A stretch of DNA of 64,000 nucleotides. Origin: Aurantiochytrium sp. KH105. Lineage: Eukaryota > Sar > Bigyra > Thraustochytrida > Thraustochytriidae. Location: NCBI GenBank assembly GCA_003116975.1, contig BGKB01000065.1, positions 62,001-126,000 on the forward strand, given 5' to 3'. Below are positions 28,221 to 37,281 of this stretch, piece by piece. The number at the start of each line of letters is the position of its first letter. Positions within the stretch are counted from its first letter, which is position 1. A program made the translations under genes and the position numbers. The notes under the pieces were generated by a model. That model did not search any database and was not told the origin of the DNA. It saw only the letters and a list, made by a program, of their open reading frames with translations.

Positions 28221-28964
28221 AGCCTGTGCGCGGCCACGCCTCGTGATCGTAGGCTCGCGCGAGGCGTGCGACTTGCGATTTTGCGCACTTGTGCACAAAC
28301 AATCTAGTCCGCGGCTTGCGAAACCCAAATTTGTTCATCTAGAATGTACTTGAAATCGCAGCCCAACAAGGACTCCGGATTGAGCGGGGAGGAAACACTG
28401 TCACCCCCCAGCCAGCTGAAAATGGGGAAAAACTAGGGCATCGAACCGATCGGATTCGGTATAGTTTTTCCTGTTCTTGGGATAGAACGATCCGAAGAAC
28501 ACTATTTGGGTTGCCCACCGTGACCGTGACAGCGCTCGAGCCCTGCCCCCCGGAAAATTTGGAAAAATGAAAATTTCGAACTGATTTTTCCGAAAAATCG
28601 GGCTGTGAATACAGGCTCGAACATACGGGGCAGGTTTTTGAGATATACGAAGTACGAAAATAATCATGAGAGAGGAAACGAGGTTGAAGTACAGAAGGAA
28701 AAGGGCCCCGCCGGGTCTGGGGTAGGCTAGGCTTGGTTGGCATCAGCTCAGCCTGGGAGAGAGAGTGGGCGGGGGAAGAGAACGACGTCATCGACATGGC
28801 TTCATGCTTGCTCTTGTCCTGGCTTGTCTTGTTTTGTCTTGTCTTGTCTTGCGTCTTGTCTTCGTCTCGGCCACGGACGAGGGGGGAAGAGAGAGAAGCG
28901 AAGCGCTGACTGCGCCGCGTCACATATCACACATCACACATCACACAAGAGGTCAGAGAACTAC
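28221..28964. other. Right flank of the transposon and 3' region of the G-alpha gene
   Basis: 28221-28640 probably belongs to the element. It carries the second copy of the 20-base direct repeat (28619-28638), and near 28543-28634 an imperfect inverted repeat whose arms end in CCTGCCCC and GGGGCAGG. 28790-28960 has TTGTCTTGTCTTG and CACATCACACATCACACA short repeats. No gene was seen. Confidence 0.45.
28619..28638 (+). repeat. 20-base direct repeat, right copy
   Basis: Same sequence as 23746-23765 except A for G at the fifth base. Confidence 0.6.
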
Positions 28965-30503
28965 TTAGATCATGCCGCTGATCTGCATGCCCTTGCGGAG
29001 AAAAATACCCTGACAAGAGTTGATGATGTTCTCCATGTTCTCGGTGGCGGTGGCGACGGTCTCAAAGGGATAGACCTTGGACATGAGGTCGTCGACAGAG
29101 GTGTTGCGCTGCACAATGCGGTCATGCGTGTCGCAAAAGCGCTTGGAAACATACTTGATGGCAGCGTCGGCGTCTTTGGCGGGGCCCGAATAAGATTGAA
29201 AGCACGTATTAAGTGAGATTTTCTGGATCTTCTCCCGGAAGATGTCGGACTTGTTTAAAAACAGAATGATGTTGGTCTGGCTGAAAAACGGACTCTCGCA
29301 GAGGTCCTTAAACACTTCGAGAGACTCACGCATTCTGTTGGTCCGGCCATCCTCGATACACAGCTGGGAGAAACCATCGAGACCCACGACGTAAAGAATA
29401 ATGTCCACCTCGTCAAAGTAATTGATCCAATTCCGGCGCTCGATGCGCTGACCGCCGACGTCAATGAGCAAAAACTTGTGATTCTTGTGGACGAAATCGA
29501 GCTCCTGCACCTTGCGCGTCTGTTTTCGCGCGTGCAGCATGTCGTCCTCGGATGGCGTGAACGACTTGCTGCTAATACGGTCGAGGTTCTCCATGTAGTA
29601 GCCGATGGGCGCCTCGAGCGTGGGGATCTTGCCCTCCATCTGATACACGCGCCTGAGCACGGGCTCTTCCCAAAGAATCTGCAGGATTTCCGCCACCGTC
29701 ATTTCCTCCGTCTCCTCGGAGACCTCCTCCGACCCGTGCTTGCCCTCCTGCGTGTAGGTACGCACGACCGATACTTTTTCATAGAGCTGCGTCCCCTCGG
29801 GGAGGCCGAGGATGATCTCGGCCAGGTGCGCGACCTCGTCTGAGATGACGGTGGACCCGCCGTACCTGTCGAGACCCATGGGAACAGGTTTTTTGCCCCC
29901 GGTGGAGGACCTCGTGGCCGAGACCTCGATGTCGCCAGCCCGCACGCTGCCGGACTCTGAGATGTCTGTGGCTCTGCCGCCGGACCCTCCAGAGGAGCTC
30001 CCTTCGGAGATATCCGAGGGCCGCGGTTTGTCCTGGCAATAAGAGGGGATAGTGGACCGGCCGGTGTGCCGGCCAGAAGGCGTGCTTTCCTCCGAGACGA
30101 ACTCGGTAAAAGACATTTTTGGGCCGTTCCGCATTCCCTTTTCCTGCGCGTCGTGCCGCATCTTCTGCACGAGCTTGCGGTCGAACTCCTCCTCGTGCAT
30201 TTCGCCTTCGAACAAGAGGTCATTGGCGCTCTGGATCATTTTCCGCACGGTCATGATTGTTGACTCGACCATGAGCGTGCGGTAGTAATTCCTTTCGGCC
30301 TCGCTAAACCCATTCGAGTGTTTGAGTTGGAACTGTTTGAACACGGTGCTCTTTCCGGAATTACCCGTGCCCAGCAGGAGGATTTTCGAGTTGTTCTTGG
30401 TCGACTTCCCTAGTCTCCCGCCCTGGGAGCGCGAGTCCGTGTCGGTCATCAGACGGTTCACTTTGCCGTCTGAGCCGCCCTTGGCGCACGCGCACTGGCC
30501 CAT
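28965..30503 (-). CDS. Heterotrimeric G-protein alpha subunit with a long insert
   Basis: The 512-residue protein starts at an ATG at 30503, MGQCACAKGG. Gly2 fits myristoylation, and Cys4/Cys6 fit palmitoylation. The P-loop is GTGNSGKST (45-53), where the usual GAGESGKS has Asn in place of Glu. The switch I Arg and Thr are kept in HARKQTRKVQE. Switch II is DVGGQRIERRNW. The guanine-specificity motif is FLNKSD. The C-terminal TATENMENI corresponds to the TCAT loop region. Between the helical-domain parts lies an insert of about 95 residues (roughly 130-225) rich in Ser, Gly and Arg, which makes the protein about 150 residues longer than typical G-alpha. It would sit at the plasma membrane coupling seven-helix receptors to effectors. 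The effector class cannot be read from the sequence. Confidence 0.88.
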   Translation of the reverse strand: MGQCACAKGGSDGKVNRLMTDTDSRSQGGRLGKSTKNNSKILLLGTGNSGKSTVFKQFQLKHSNGFSEAERNYYRTLMVESTIMTVRKMIQSANDLLFEGEMHEEEFDRKLVQKMRHDAQEKGMRNGPKMSFTEFVSEESTPSGRHTGRSTIPSYCQDKPRPSDISEGSSSGGSGGRATDISESGSVRAGDIEVSATRSSTGGKKPVPMGLDRYGGSTVISDEVAHLAEIILGLPEGTQLYEKVSVVRTYTQEGKHGSEEVSEETEEMTVAEILQILWEEPVLRRVYQMEGKIPTLEAPIGYYMENLDRISSKSFTPSEDDMLHARKQTRKVQELDFVHKNHKFLLIDVGGQRIERRNWINYFDEVDIILYVVGLDGFSQLCIEDGRTNRMRESLEVFKDLCESPFFSQTNIILFLNKSDIFREKIQKISLNTCFQSYSGPAKDADAAIKYVSKRFCDTHDRIVQRNTSVDDLMSKVYPFETVATATENMENIINSCQGIFLRKGMQISGMI

Positions 30504-30736
30504 CTTCTTCTTCTTCTTCTTCTTCTTCCTTGCTCCTTGCTTTGATGCCTGCCTGCCTCGGCTGGATCGGCCGTTCCCCTCGGCCTCTCCGCCCTCCTCG
30601 GCTCAGCTCAGCTCGCGTGCTCGCCGCTGCTCTTCGCCTCTTCGACTTGGCCCTTCTCTGAGCCCGCCTGGGCCTACTTTTGCCAGGCCGGCGAGACCCG
30701 CGAGGGCTTCTGCACCTCCGGCAGCTCCAGCTCCAG

Positions 30737-30770
<34 letters not shown>

Positions 30771-31897
30771 GCCACCTCGGGCAGCAAGACCGGGACCGGG
30801 ACCGAGCCCGAGCCCGAGCCCGAGCGAGGGATGAGATACGAGACCAAACGAGACGAGACGAGATGGAGATGGAGCTGAGCGAGATTGGCTTCCTCGCGCG
30901 CGAGCCGCGCCGACCCGCGCGCCCGCGGCTCGGTCGCGGCCTCCGCGATGAAGAGCGAGCGAGCGCGCAACCCGCGAGAGGAACGGCGAACGCCAGCGAG
31001 CCGCCTCGCTAGCTGGCCGGCAGCTCCTAGAGCTCGCTCGCTCGCCGGGTTGCGCGGGTTTCCTTCCGTGCGTAAGCAGGCGGCAGGACGCGCGGCCGCG
31101 GCGTGCACGTCTCGCGCGGCCGCGGCGGGCGCTCGGGCCGGCCTGGCGCGGCCTGGCGCGGCGCAGAGGCGGCGCAGAGGCGGCGCAGAGGCGCGGCGGG
31201 CGCGAGGCAGCGGCGCAGAGGCGCGGCGCGGCGAGGTCGCGCGCGGCCTCGGGGTGTGCGGCGCGCGCGGGCGAGATCCAGCGGCGCGCCTCCGCGGCCT
31301 CGCCGCGCCTCGCCCGGCCTCCGCTCCGCGGCGAGAGGCGCGCGGCGCGCGCTGCGCGGCGCGGGCGGCGCGGCCTCCTCGCGCGGGCTGGCCTCGCCTC
31401 GCCTCGCCTCGCNNNNNNNNNNNNNNNNNNNNNNNNNNNNNNNNNNNNNNNNNNNNNNNNNNNNNNNNNNNNNNNNNNNNNNNNNNNNNNNNNNNNNNNN
31501 NNNNNNNNNNNNNNNNNNNNNNNNNNNNNNNNNNNNNNNNNNNNNNNNNNNNNNNNNNNNNNNNNNNNNNNNNNNNNNNNNNNNNNNNNNNNNNNNNNNN
31601 NNNNNNNNNNNNNNNNNNNNNNNNNNNNNNNNNNGTCCGGCGGGCGGCCGCCCGCGCGCGGCCGCGGGCCGCGGGCGCGAGCTGCGGCGCCGCGAGAGAG
31701 AGAGAGAGCGCGCGGCGTCTTTTTCTGGATACACGGAGGCCGCCGCTGGTTAGTGCTAGCAGTAGCAGTGGATAGGCGGGGTTTTTGAAAACTAGGGGGA
31801 GGCGGAGCAGACCCGCATCGAGAAGGACGCGGAGAAGCGGCAGCGCGGCAGCAGGAGCAGCAGCGGCAGCGGCAGCGGCAGCGCAGCGGCAGGGAAG
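30504..31897. other. Divergent GC-rich intergenic region with an assembly gap
   Basis: This is the promoter region for G-alpha (minus) and the Tim13-like gene (plus). It has a CTT run right at the G-alpha start (about 30504-30528), ten TGC triplets (30741-30770), GAGCCC repeats near 30803-30823, GCGGC repeats and CCTCG repeats (about 31392-31412) running into 222 N. Long open frames crossing the gap are Arg/Ala runs and are not supported. Confidence 0.5.
31413..31634. other. Assembly gap, 222 N
   Basis: The gap is flanked on the left by CCTCG tandem repeats and on the right by very GC-rich sequence, so it is probably an unsequenced GC-rich repeat. Confidence 0.98.
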
Positions 31898-32296
31898 ATG
31901 TCGTCGTGGTTCGGAGGCGGCTCGAGCTCGAGCAGCTCGAGCGACTACAGCAGCAGCACGTCGAGCTTCGACAACACGGGGTCCGGCTTCGACTCCGGCT
32001 CGGGCTTTGACTCCTCCTCGAGCAACTACGCCGCCTCGCCCTCGTACGGAGGCGGCGGCGCGGCGGGCTCGCAGGCAGCGCTCCGCCAGGCGCTCGAGCA
32101 GGAGCAGCAGCGCGCCGTCGTGCAGGCGGCCATCGCCAAGCTCTCGGAGATGTGCTGGGATACCTGCGTCGGCCGCCCCGACGCCAAGCTCAGCAGCTCC
32201 GAGCAGACCTGCATTAGCAACTGCGCCGAGCGCTACCTTGATGTCAGCATGTTCATCATGGGCCGCATGTCCAAGGGTCAGGGTCATCAGCACTAG
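31898..32296 (+). CDS. TIM13: Tim13-like small Tim chaperone of the mitochondrial intermembrane space
   Basis: The 132-residue protein from the ATG at 31898 carries a twin CX3C signature: Cys86-WDT-Cys90 and Cys105-ISN-Cys109, followed by ERYLDVSMFIMGRM. This matches the Tim8/Tim13 family, which forms a hexameric Tim8-Tim13 ring that carries hydrophobic precursors across the intermembrane space to the inner membrane. The ERYLD after the second Cys pair is especially like Tim13. Import is expected through the Mia40 oxidative route. The first 57 residues are a Ser/Gly/Tyr/Phe low-complexity extension, nearly doubling the usual length of about 90. The extension lacks the positive charge of a presequence. 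Confidence 0.85.
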   Translation: MSSWFGGGSSSSSSSDYSSSTSSFDNTGSGFDSGSGFDSSSSNYAASPSYGGGGAAGSQAALRQALEQEQQRAVVQAAIAKLSEMCWDTCVGRPDAKLSSSEQTCISNCAERYLDVSMFIMGRMSKGQGHQH

Positions 32297-32870
32297 AGAA
32301 ACAAGCATAGCAAAAATCTTTTTAAAATATACCACGCCGCGCGCGCACGCGATATTGCATCCATTACACGAGCAGACATCCATCAAATCACTCTCTCGCT
32401 TCGTTTGGCAACTTTGTTCGGTTTGCCAGCTCGTAGATTGCTTAGCTGGTTCTGTGGTTGGCTTTCGATCACTTGGCGGGCGTAGAACTTGGTTTTCTTT
32501 ACGTCGACCTTCGGTTCCTTGGCCTTTACATCATTTGTCTATGGTATACTTTGGCCTTGCGCCAATCAATACGTCTTTGCTGACTGAGGATAGTATGGAG
32601 TACACCGCCTAGGGCACTTCGCAGACATCTATCAAATCACTCTCTCGCTTCGTTTGGCTCGGTTTACCAGCTCGTAGATTGCTTAGCTGGTTCCGTGGTT
32701 GGCTTTCGATCACTTGGCGGGCGTAGAACTTGGTTTTCTTTACGTCGACCTTCGATTCCTTGGCCTTTACATCATTTGTCTATGGTATACTTTGGCCTTG
32801 CGCCAATCAATGCGTCTTTGCTGACTGAGGATAGTATGGAGTGCACCGCCTAGGACACATCCTTACTCTG
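32297..32870. other. Intergenic, almost filled by a tandem duplication
   Basis: This lies between the converging ends of the Tim13-like and coiled-coil genes. Apart from about 75 bp after the Tim13 stop, it is made of two copies of a unit of about 240 bp (32373-32621 and 32622-32858). No protein-coding frame longer than about 60 codons follows the repeat structure. Confidence 0.6.
32373..32858 (+). repeat. Tandem duplication of about 240 bp, about 95% identical
   Basis: Both units begin CAGACATC[C/T]ATCAAATCAC and end in GACTGAGGATAGTATGGAGT, then [A/G]CACCGCCTAGG. Unit two lacks about 9-12 bases (unit one CAACTTTGTTCGG, unit two CTCGG) and otherwise shows only scattered substitutions. The duplication is downstream of the Tim13-like gene and could be transcribed as its 3' end or as a separate RNA. 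Confidence 0.85.
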
Positions 32871-34733
32871 CTATGCCTTGTAAGGGGCGCCCGTTGCTCG
32901 CGCAGCTCCCATGACCACGCCTCTACGCCGAGGTCGACCTCTTGCGCGAGATCGCTTCGAAGGCTCTTCTCGACGGCTCCACGCGTCCTCGTCCCTCGAC
33001 CGACTCACAACCGAGACAATCTCGCTCTCCGGGTGCGCATCCTCACTCTCCTTGGTAGACTTTACGTACCCCTTTCCATCGTACTCGTCAGTGAATTTGT
33101 TGCGATCCTCCTTTTCCTGCTGTTGTGGCCCGCGAGATTTGACGGGAAACAAGTGCTTCGTTGCCGCGTGAATTTCCTGACGGATGCGCGTGGCACGCGC
33201 TGCAATGGCATCCTGGCCGCCGCCATTCTCAGTCTCGCCTTCGTTGGCTCGCGACAAAAGACCCACCGCGTCCGTATTGAGGCTCGCAGACCTTGGCATT
33301 AGCGGGCGGGACTGCATATTCGTCAAGAGCTTGCTCAGTGTTTGCTCCAGGTCCGCAATGCGTGACTGTGCATCGTTGTCCGCCTGCGCCGCTTCCTCGC
33401 GAATTGCATTTGTCTGGGCTCGAGCATCAGCCAGCGACTCGCGAAGTGCTCCTTCACGCTCGCGAGCATCCTCGAGACTCTTGCGGAGCTCCTCCAACGA
33501 CTCCTCGTGCTCACTAAAGGCCTCGCTCCGAGCACGTTCCTGGCGCGCCGTGGCTTCGCGTGCCGCGTGGAGATCTTTTGTTAGCTTGGCGACTTGTCGC
33601 GAGAGCGAGTCCATCTCCAACGCATTCTGTTGCGTCTTGAGCTGCTCTTGCTCGAGCAAGGCCTGCCGACGTGCGCTCTCTGCTTGCGCTGCTTTCAGAG
33701 CGCGCTCGCTGCGCTCGAGGTCGTCTCGAAGCGTATCGCTTGTTCGTTCAAGCATCCTCGACTCGGCGCGAGACTCATCAAGAGCTGCTTCGAACTTTTC
33801 TGCTTGCCCTCGCATTTTCGCCTCGCCACTTCGTAGACCCTCGGCGTCCTCACGGTATGATCGCATCTGCGATTCGAGGGCTGAAATGCGTTGATGCGCT
33901 GCGCGCTTGAGGTTTTCCAAGTCCCTCTTTGCGATTTCGGCGTCGCGTTTGATTAAAGTGTTCTGCGCAACCGCATCGTGCGCCTCGCGTCTCGCCGCGT
34001 CGAGGTCAGCGCTCAGTCGTGTCCGCTGCACGCGCAGCTGTCCGCATTCCTGCTCTTTCGCCTCAAGACGCGCCGCAGCCTCCAGAATCGCACTTGCGGT
34101 CTCGTCATCTTCTCCCTGTGTTGCACCGGCTGTCATTCGGGCACGAAGAGCGTCGGCCTCTGCATGCCAGCGATCGGCGTCCGCGCGCAGATTTACGATG
34201 GTTTCACGTGCTGAGCGGGTTTCCTGGCGCACCGCCTCGAGCTCTTTGGTTGCTGAGAGCGCTGTTTCTGCAAGTTGTTGCACTCTGGACCAAGGCTGCG
34301 CACCCATGCGCGCCGAGGCGGCTTCTCGTTGTCGCAGCAAGGCAGTCACGGCTGCTTCGAGGTCGCGCTCGCATTCGTCGCGTAACCTGCATGCGTGCGC
34401 CAAGTTAGCCAAGTCATCAATGCTCAAGTTCTCGTCAACCGTGTTCGTCATGATATCTCCCTCGGCGTCGTCGTCGTCGTCGTCGTCATCGTTGTCGTCT
34501 TTGGTTCCTGTATTTGCATCCGGACGTGCGCTCTCGGCTCGCTTTGCTCTCGTGCTTGCCGGTGCTCGCCTTCGTTTCGTCGCGGTCGTCGTTGTCGTTT
34601 GCGTACGCGCCATGGCCGAGGTTCTGTTCAAGTTGGCTCGGCGAACTTGGACCTTTTCGCCTGGCGCCTCGCCCGAGAGCGTCTCCGATGCTGCAGAGAG
34701 CGCCGCCTTCGCCAGCAGCGTCCTCTGCATCAT
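32871..34733 (-). CDS. Coiled-coil protein of unknown function
   Basis: The frame is open to 34748 through a GTG, but the first ATGs are at 34733/34730 (MMQRTLLAKAALSAASETL), giving 620 residues. Residues 1-95 are Thr/Arg/Asp-rich with a run of Asp (DDNDDDDDDDDAEGD). From about 100 to 480 it is nearly continuous heptad-repeat coiled coil rich in Ala, Arg, Glu and Leu (for example RALKAAQAESARRQALLEQEQLK and EESLEELRKSLEDAREREGALRESLADAR). The last 130 residues are Arg/Ser/Glu-rich and probably disordered, ending in RARGRPRRRG. It resembles many structural or tethering proteins, but nothing specific. The unbroken heptads and third-position GC bias support a real gene. Confidence 0.65.
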   Translation of the reverse strand: MMQRTLLAKAALSAASETLSGEAPGEKVQVRRANLNRTSAMARTQTTTTTATKRRRAPASTRAKRAESARPDANTGTKDDNDDDDDDDDAEGDIMTNTVDENLSIDDLANLAHACRLRDECERDLEAAVTALLRQREAASARMGAQPWSRVQQLAETALSATKELEAVRQETRSARETIVNLRADADRWHAEADALRARMTAGATQGEDDETASAILEAAARLEAKEQECGQLRVQRTRLSADLDAARREAHDAVAQNTLIKRDAEIAKRDLENLKRAAHQRISALESQMRSYREDAEGLRSGEAKMRGQAEKFEAALDESRAESRMLERTSDTLRDDLERSERALKAAQAESARRQALLEQEQLKTQQNALEMDSLSRQVAKLTKDLHAAREATARQERARSEAFSEHEESLEELRKSLEDAREREGALRESLADARAQTNAIREEAAQADNDAQSRIADLEQTLSKLLTNMQSRPLMPRSASLNTDAVGLLSRANEGETENGGGQDAIAARATRIRQEIHAATKHLFPVKSRGPQQQEKEDRNKFTDEYDGKGYVKSTKESEDAHPESEIVSVVSRSRDEDAWSRREEPSKRSRARGRPRRRGVVMGAARATGAPYKA

Positions 34734-35637
34734 CCGCTCCTCGCGCACTCGCGCACGCGATCAATCTGTGCTTCCGAGTCGAGCCGTCGAGAATTCGTAA
34801 TCGCTCAAACGGTGTGTACTGTGCCGCCATAGGACAAGTCCGAGTCGCCACAGGGGATCAACCGTCACTTTTGCCATAGTAGACTCGTTGGAGAAGAAGT
34901 GGGGAGCGGGAACGAAGGAGGAAGAGGGAGAGGGAGGGGAGGTAATTTGGGGGATGGAGAGTAAAGAAATATCTTGGTCTTGATGATGTATACGAACTAC
35001 TCTCTCAAGGGTATACTATGAATTGTTGAAGGATTGGATTTGGTTTGGACACTGGCAGTAGGATGCAACAACGCATGCCACAAAATGAAAAAAACGCATG
35101 AACACCTCGGACGGCGCTGCTGGCAAAGCAGATGAGATGAAAAGGGTCTTTGTTGTATGTCAAATCCTTTCAGCTTGCGCTTCAAATTGTTCTCATAAAA
35201 TTCTTCATCCAAAAAATACCCTCGGCTTTCACATCTTTGTCACTTCTCTTTCAAAATTTTACTGGGATCACAGCGTCGAGCAAGCAGAGCTGTGGTTTGA
35301 CTACTCTCGGCATCCAGACCACGTACCTTTTCTGCCACCAAGATACCATTCGAGTCAAGCAAAGCATTCCTGCGCTGCCATAATCTTACGTCGATCGATC
35401 AAGAGTTGCGTTGCTTTCTCATCAATACGACTCTTTCGAGGAGCAAATGCTCTTCTCTTGCACGCAAAGTAAGTAAAGCGCTTGTCGCCACTTTGGCACT
35501 TCGTTGCTTGCCGTCTTCCGTCTCCACCGTCAACTACCTGTGTGGATGCCTTTGTGCGAATGAGATTTCATGTATAGGCTTATGACCAAAGACGAGAGAC
35601 GTGCGTCCATCCGTAGGCAGCAAGCAAAGACGGGACG
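34734..35637. other. Divergent intergenic region between coiled-coil and Obg genes
   Basis: GC-rich near the coiled-coil start, then a GAGGGAGAGGGAGGGGAGG purine tract (about 34915-34940) and a notably AT-rich stretch (about 34950-35470). A 125-codon plus-strand frame at 35098-35472 was judged unconvincing. A short upstream ORF of 23 codons (35570-35641) overlaps the Obg start codon by ATGA. Confidence 0.45.
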
Positions 35638-37281
35638 ATGAGGTATTCGCGCAGCGTGAAGCAGTTCACGGACACTGTGCGGCTGCGCGTCAGCGGCGGC
35701 AGGTAGGTGCGGCGCGGGGGTCGCGGCAGAGCAGGCTTACCCGAGCCTCGGCTCGAGCAGACGACTGACGGTGAACGGAGCGCCATGACCGACGGATGCT
35801 GTTGGACGAACTAACTCGCCAACCTCGGCGGCTACGACGACAACAACGACGATGACGATGACGATGACGATGGCGAGCGCAGAGGCGGAAATGGCGTCAT
35901 GACGTTCCAGGCCAGCGGCATGAAGCGGCGGCCCGACGGCGGCCACGGTGGGCGCGGCGGAGACGTGGTCATTCGCGCGTCGCAAAACATGCAGACGCTC
36001 AACTTTAACAAGTACTCCTTTCGAGGTGGCGATGGCGGAACTGGCGGCAAACAGGGCAAGCGGGGCGCTCTGGGACGCACTGTAGAAATTCAAGTTCCGC
36101 CCGGAACGCTTGTCACTGAACTGCGCATCCCGACGTACGAGTCAATCGGTGGCATGGGTCACGACGATGACGACGATGATGCGGATGTTGACGAGTTCAC
36201 TCGCGAGATGGCGACAATGGACGACCAAGAACGATGGACAGAGAGCGACGAGGCTGCATTCCAGGAATTTAAGGGCGTTGGAGAATTTGATGTCGACGAA
36301 GAGGTCTGGGACGAATATCTCGAGCTCCGTGAGCGGCGGCGGCAAGCTCAGCAAGAAAAGGTCATTGTTGATCTGGACGAGTCAGGCAAAGACTTCTTGC
36401 TCGTCAGAGGCGGCGCAGGCGGTCGAGGTAACTCGGACCAGGTGGCGTTGAGTCACACGTTTTGGAGCAAGGACGCTTTTCGACCCAAACTCAAAGGGAA
36501 GAAGGGCGAGGTGCGCGAGGTGCGTCTCACGCTCAAGAGCATTGCTGACGTCGGGCTCGTAGGTTTTCCCAACGCTGGCAAGTCGACGCTATTAGACGCG
36601 ATCTCGCGCGCTGCGCCAGAGATTGGTAGCTATCCATTTACGACCTTGCACCCCACCATTGGAACGGTGGAATTTTCCGACGGCGAAAAGGTCACCGTTG
36701 CCGACATTCCCGGACTCATCGATGGCGCGCACGCAAATCGTGGGCTTGGGCACCGCTTCCTCCGCCACGTAGAGCGCACCTCTGCCTTCGTGTATGTGAT
36801 CGATTGCACGTTGATGGGCCTTTTCAGTGACCCGGCCAAGTCATTTGCGAAAATGACCAAGGAAGATGAGGCCGAGGCGCGCGCGGCCATTGAAAAGGCC
36901 AGCTCGAACGAGCGCATCGTGGAGCAAGTGATTCACAATTTCAGTCATCTCGTCAACGAACTGGAACTCTACATGGACGGTCTTTCTTCGCGCCCTTGCG
37001 TGCTTGTGCTCAACAAGATGGATGCCTTGTCTGCCGCAGATGAGGCATGCGACCCGGCTGCAATTCTCGCAGCGCTCGAGGCGCACAATTCAAGAGTTGC
37101 CGAGGCTGCGGCCGCAGCAGAGACCGAGCCTGGGCCTGAGGACGACGATGAGGCCTTTGAAGACGTCGGCATCATGCTTCCGATTCCGACCAGTATTCAC
37201 CGCGTGAGCGCAAGACGAGGCAAAGGTCTGCCGCATTTCGTCAAAGACATGCGACGTATGTTGAAAGCCGCAAAGGAGTAG
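35638..37281 (+). CDS. Obg/CgtA-family GTPase (two exons)
   Basis: Exon 1 (35638-35702) encodes MRYSRSVKQFTDTVRLRVSGG. It is followed by an intron, and exon 2 (35883-37281) resumes RGGNGVMTFQ and continues for a 487-residue product. The join restores the glycine-rich Obg fold start (F-D-x-V, GGxGGNG, PDGGHGGRGGDV). G motifs are GFPNAGKST (G1), DIPGLI (G3), NKMD (G4) and a SARRGKGL segment (G5). Obg proteins bind the large ribosomal subunit late in assembly. In eukaryotes most act in mitochondria or chloroplasts, so an organelle role is likely, although the N-terminus here is short and lacks a strong presequence. An acidic insert of about 85 residues (MGHDDDDDDADVDEF to VIVDLDE) interrupts the Obg domain before FLLVRGGAGG. 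Nuclear GTPBP-type relatives cannot be excluded. Confidence 0.85.
35703..35882 (+). other. Intron in the Obg gene, 180 nt
   Basis: The donor is AG|GTAGGT at 35701-35708. AACTAAC at about 35808-35814 fits a branch site. The acceptor GCAG ends at 35882. Removal joins AG and A into an Arg codon and restores the conserved GGNG motif of the Obg fold, which strongly supports the splice. A naive single-exon model starting at 35899 would lose the first 27 residues. Confidence 0.85.

Larger units (their letters stand above)
23746..28638. mobile_element. PIF/Harbinger-like DNA transposon (approximate limits)
   Basis: The element is defined by a DDE transposase (28220-26352, minus) and a convergent second ORF (24546-26087, plus). 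Two-gene organisation of this kind is standard for PIF/Harbinger elements. GC content is lower than in neighbours. Outer limits are set only by a 20-base sequence, GAAC[G/A]TACGGGGCAGGTTTT, found in the same orientation at 23746-23765 and 28619-28638. I could not find convincing terminal inverted repeats or a 3-bp target duplication, so the true ends may lie inside or outside these coordinates. Confidence 0.6.

Noticed and set aside
23746-28638. LTR retrotransposon defined by the direct repeats
   Set aside because: The repeat is only 20 bases and the interior codes for a DDE transposase of DNA-transposon type. No reverse transcriptase, protease or gag is present.
30674-32386. A 570-codon minus-strand frame crossing the N gap
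   Set aside because: It is open only because of GC-rich Arg/Ala/Pro composition and 222 unknown bases. It runs antisense through the well-supported Tim13-like gene.
35098-35472. A 125-codon plus-strand frame in the AT-rich stretch before the Obg gene
   Set aside because: The mix of residues is not absurd, but codon usage differs from real genes here. No domain or homology was recognised and no splice link to Obg was needed.
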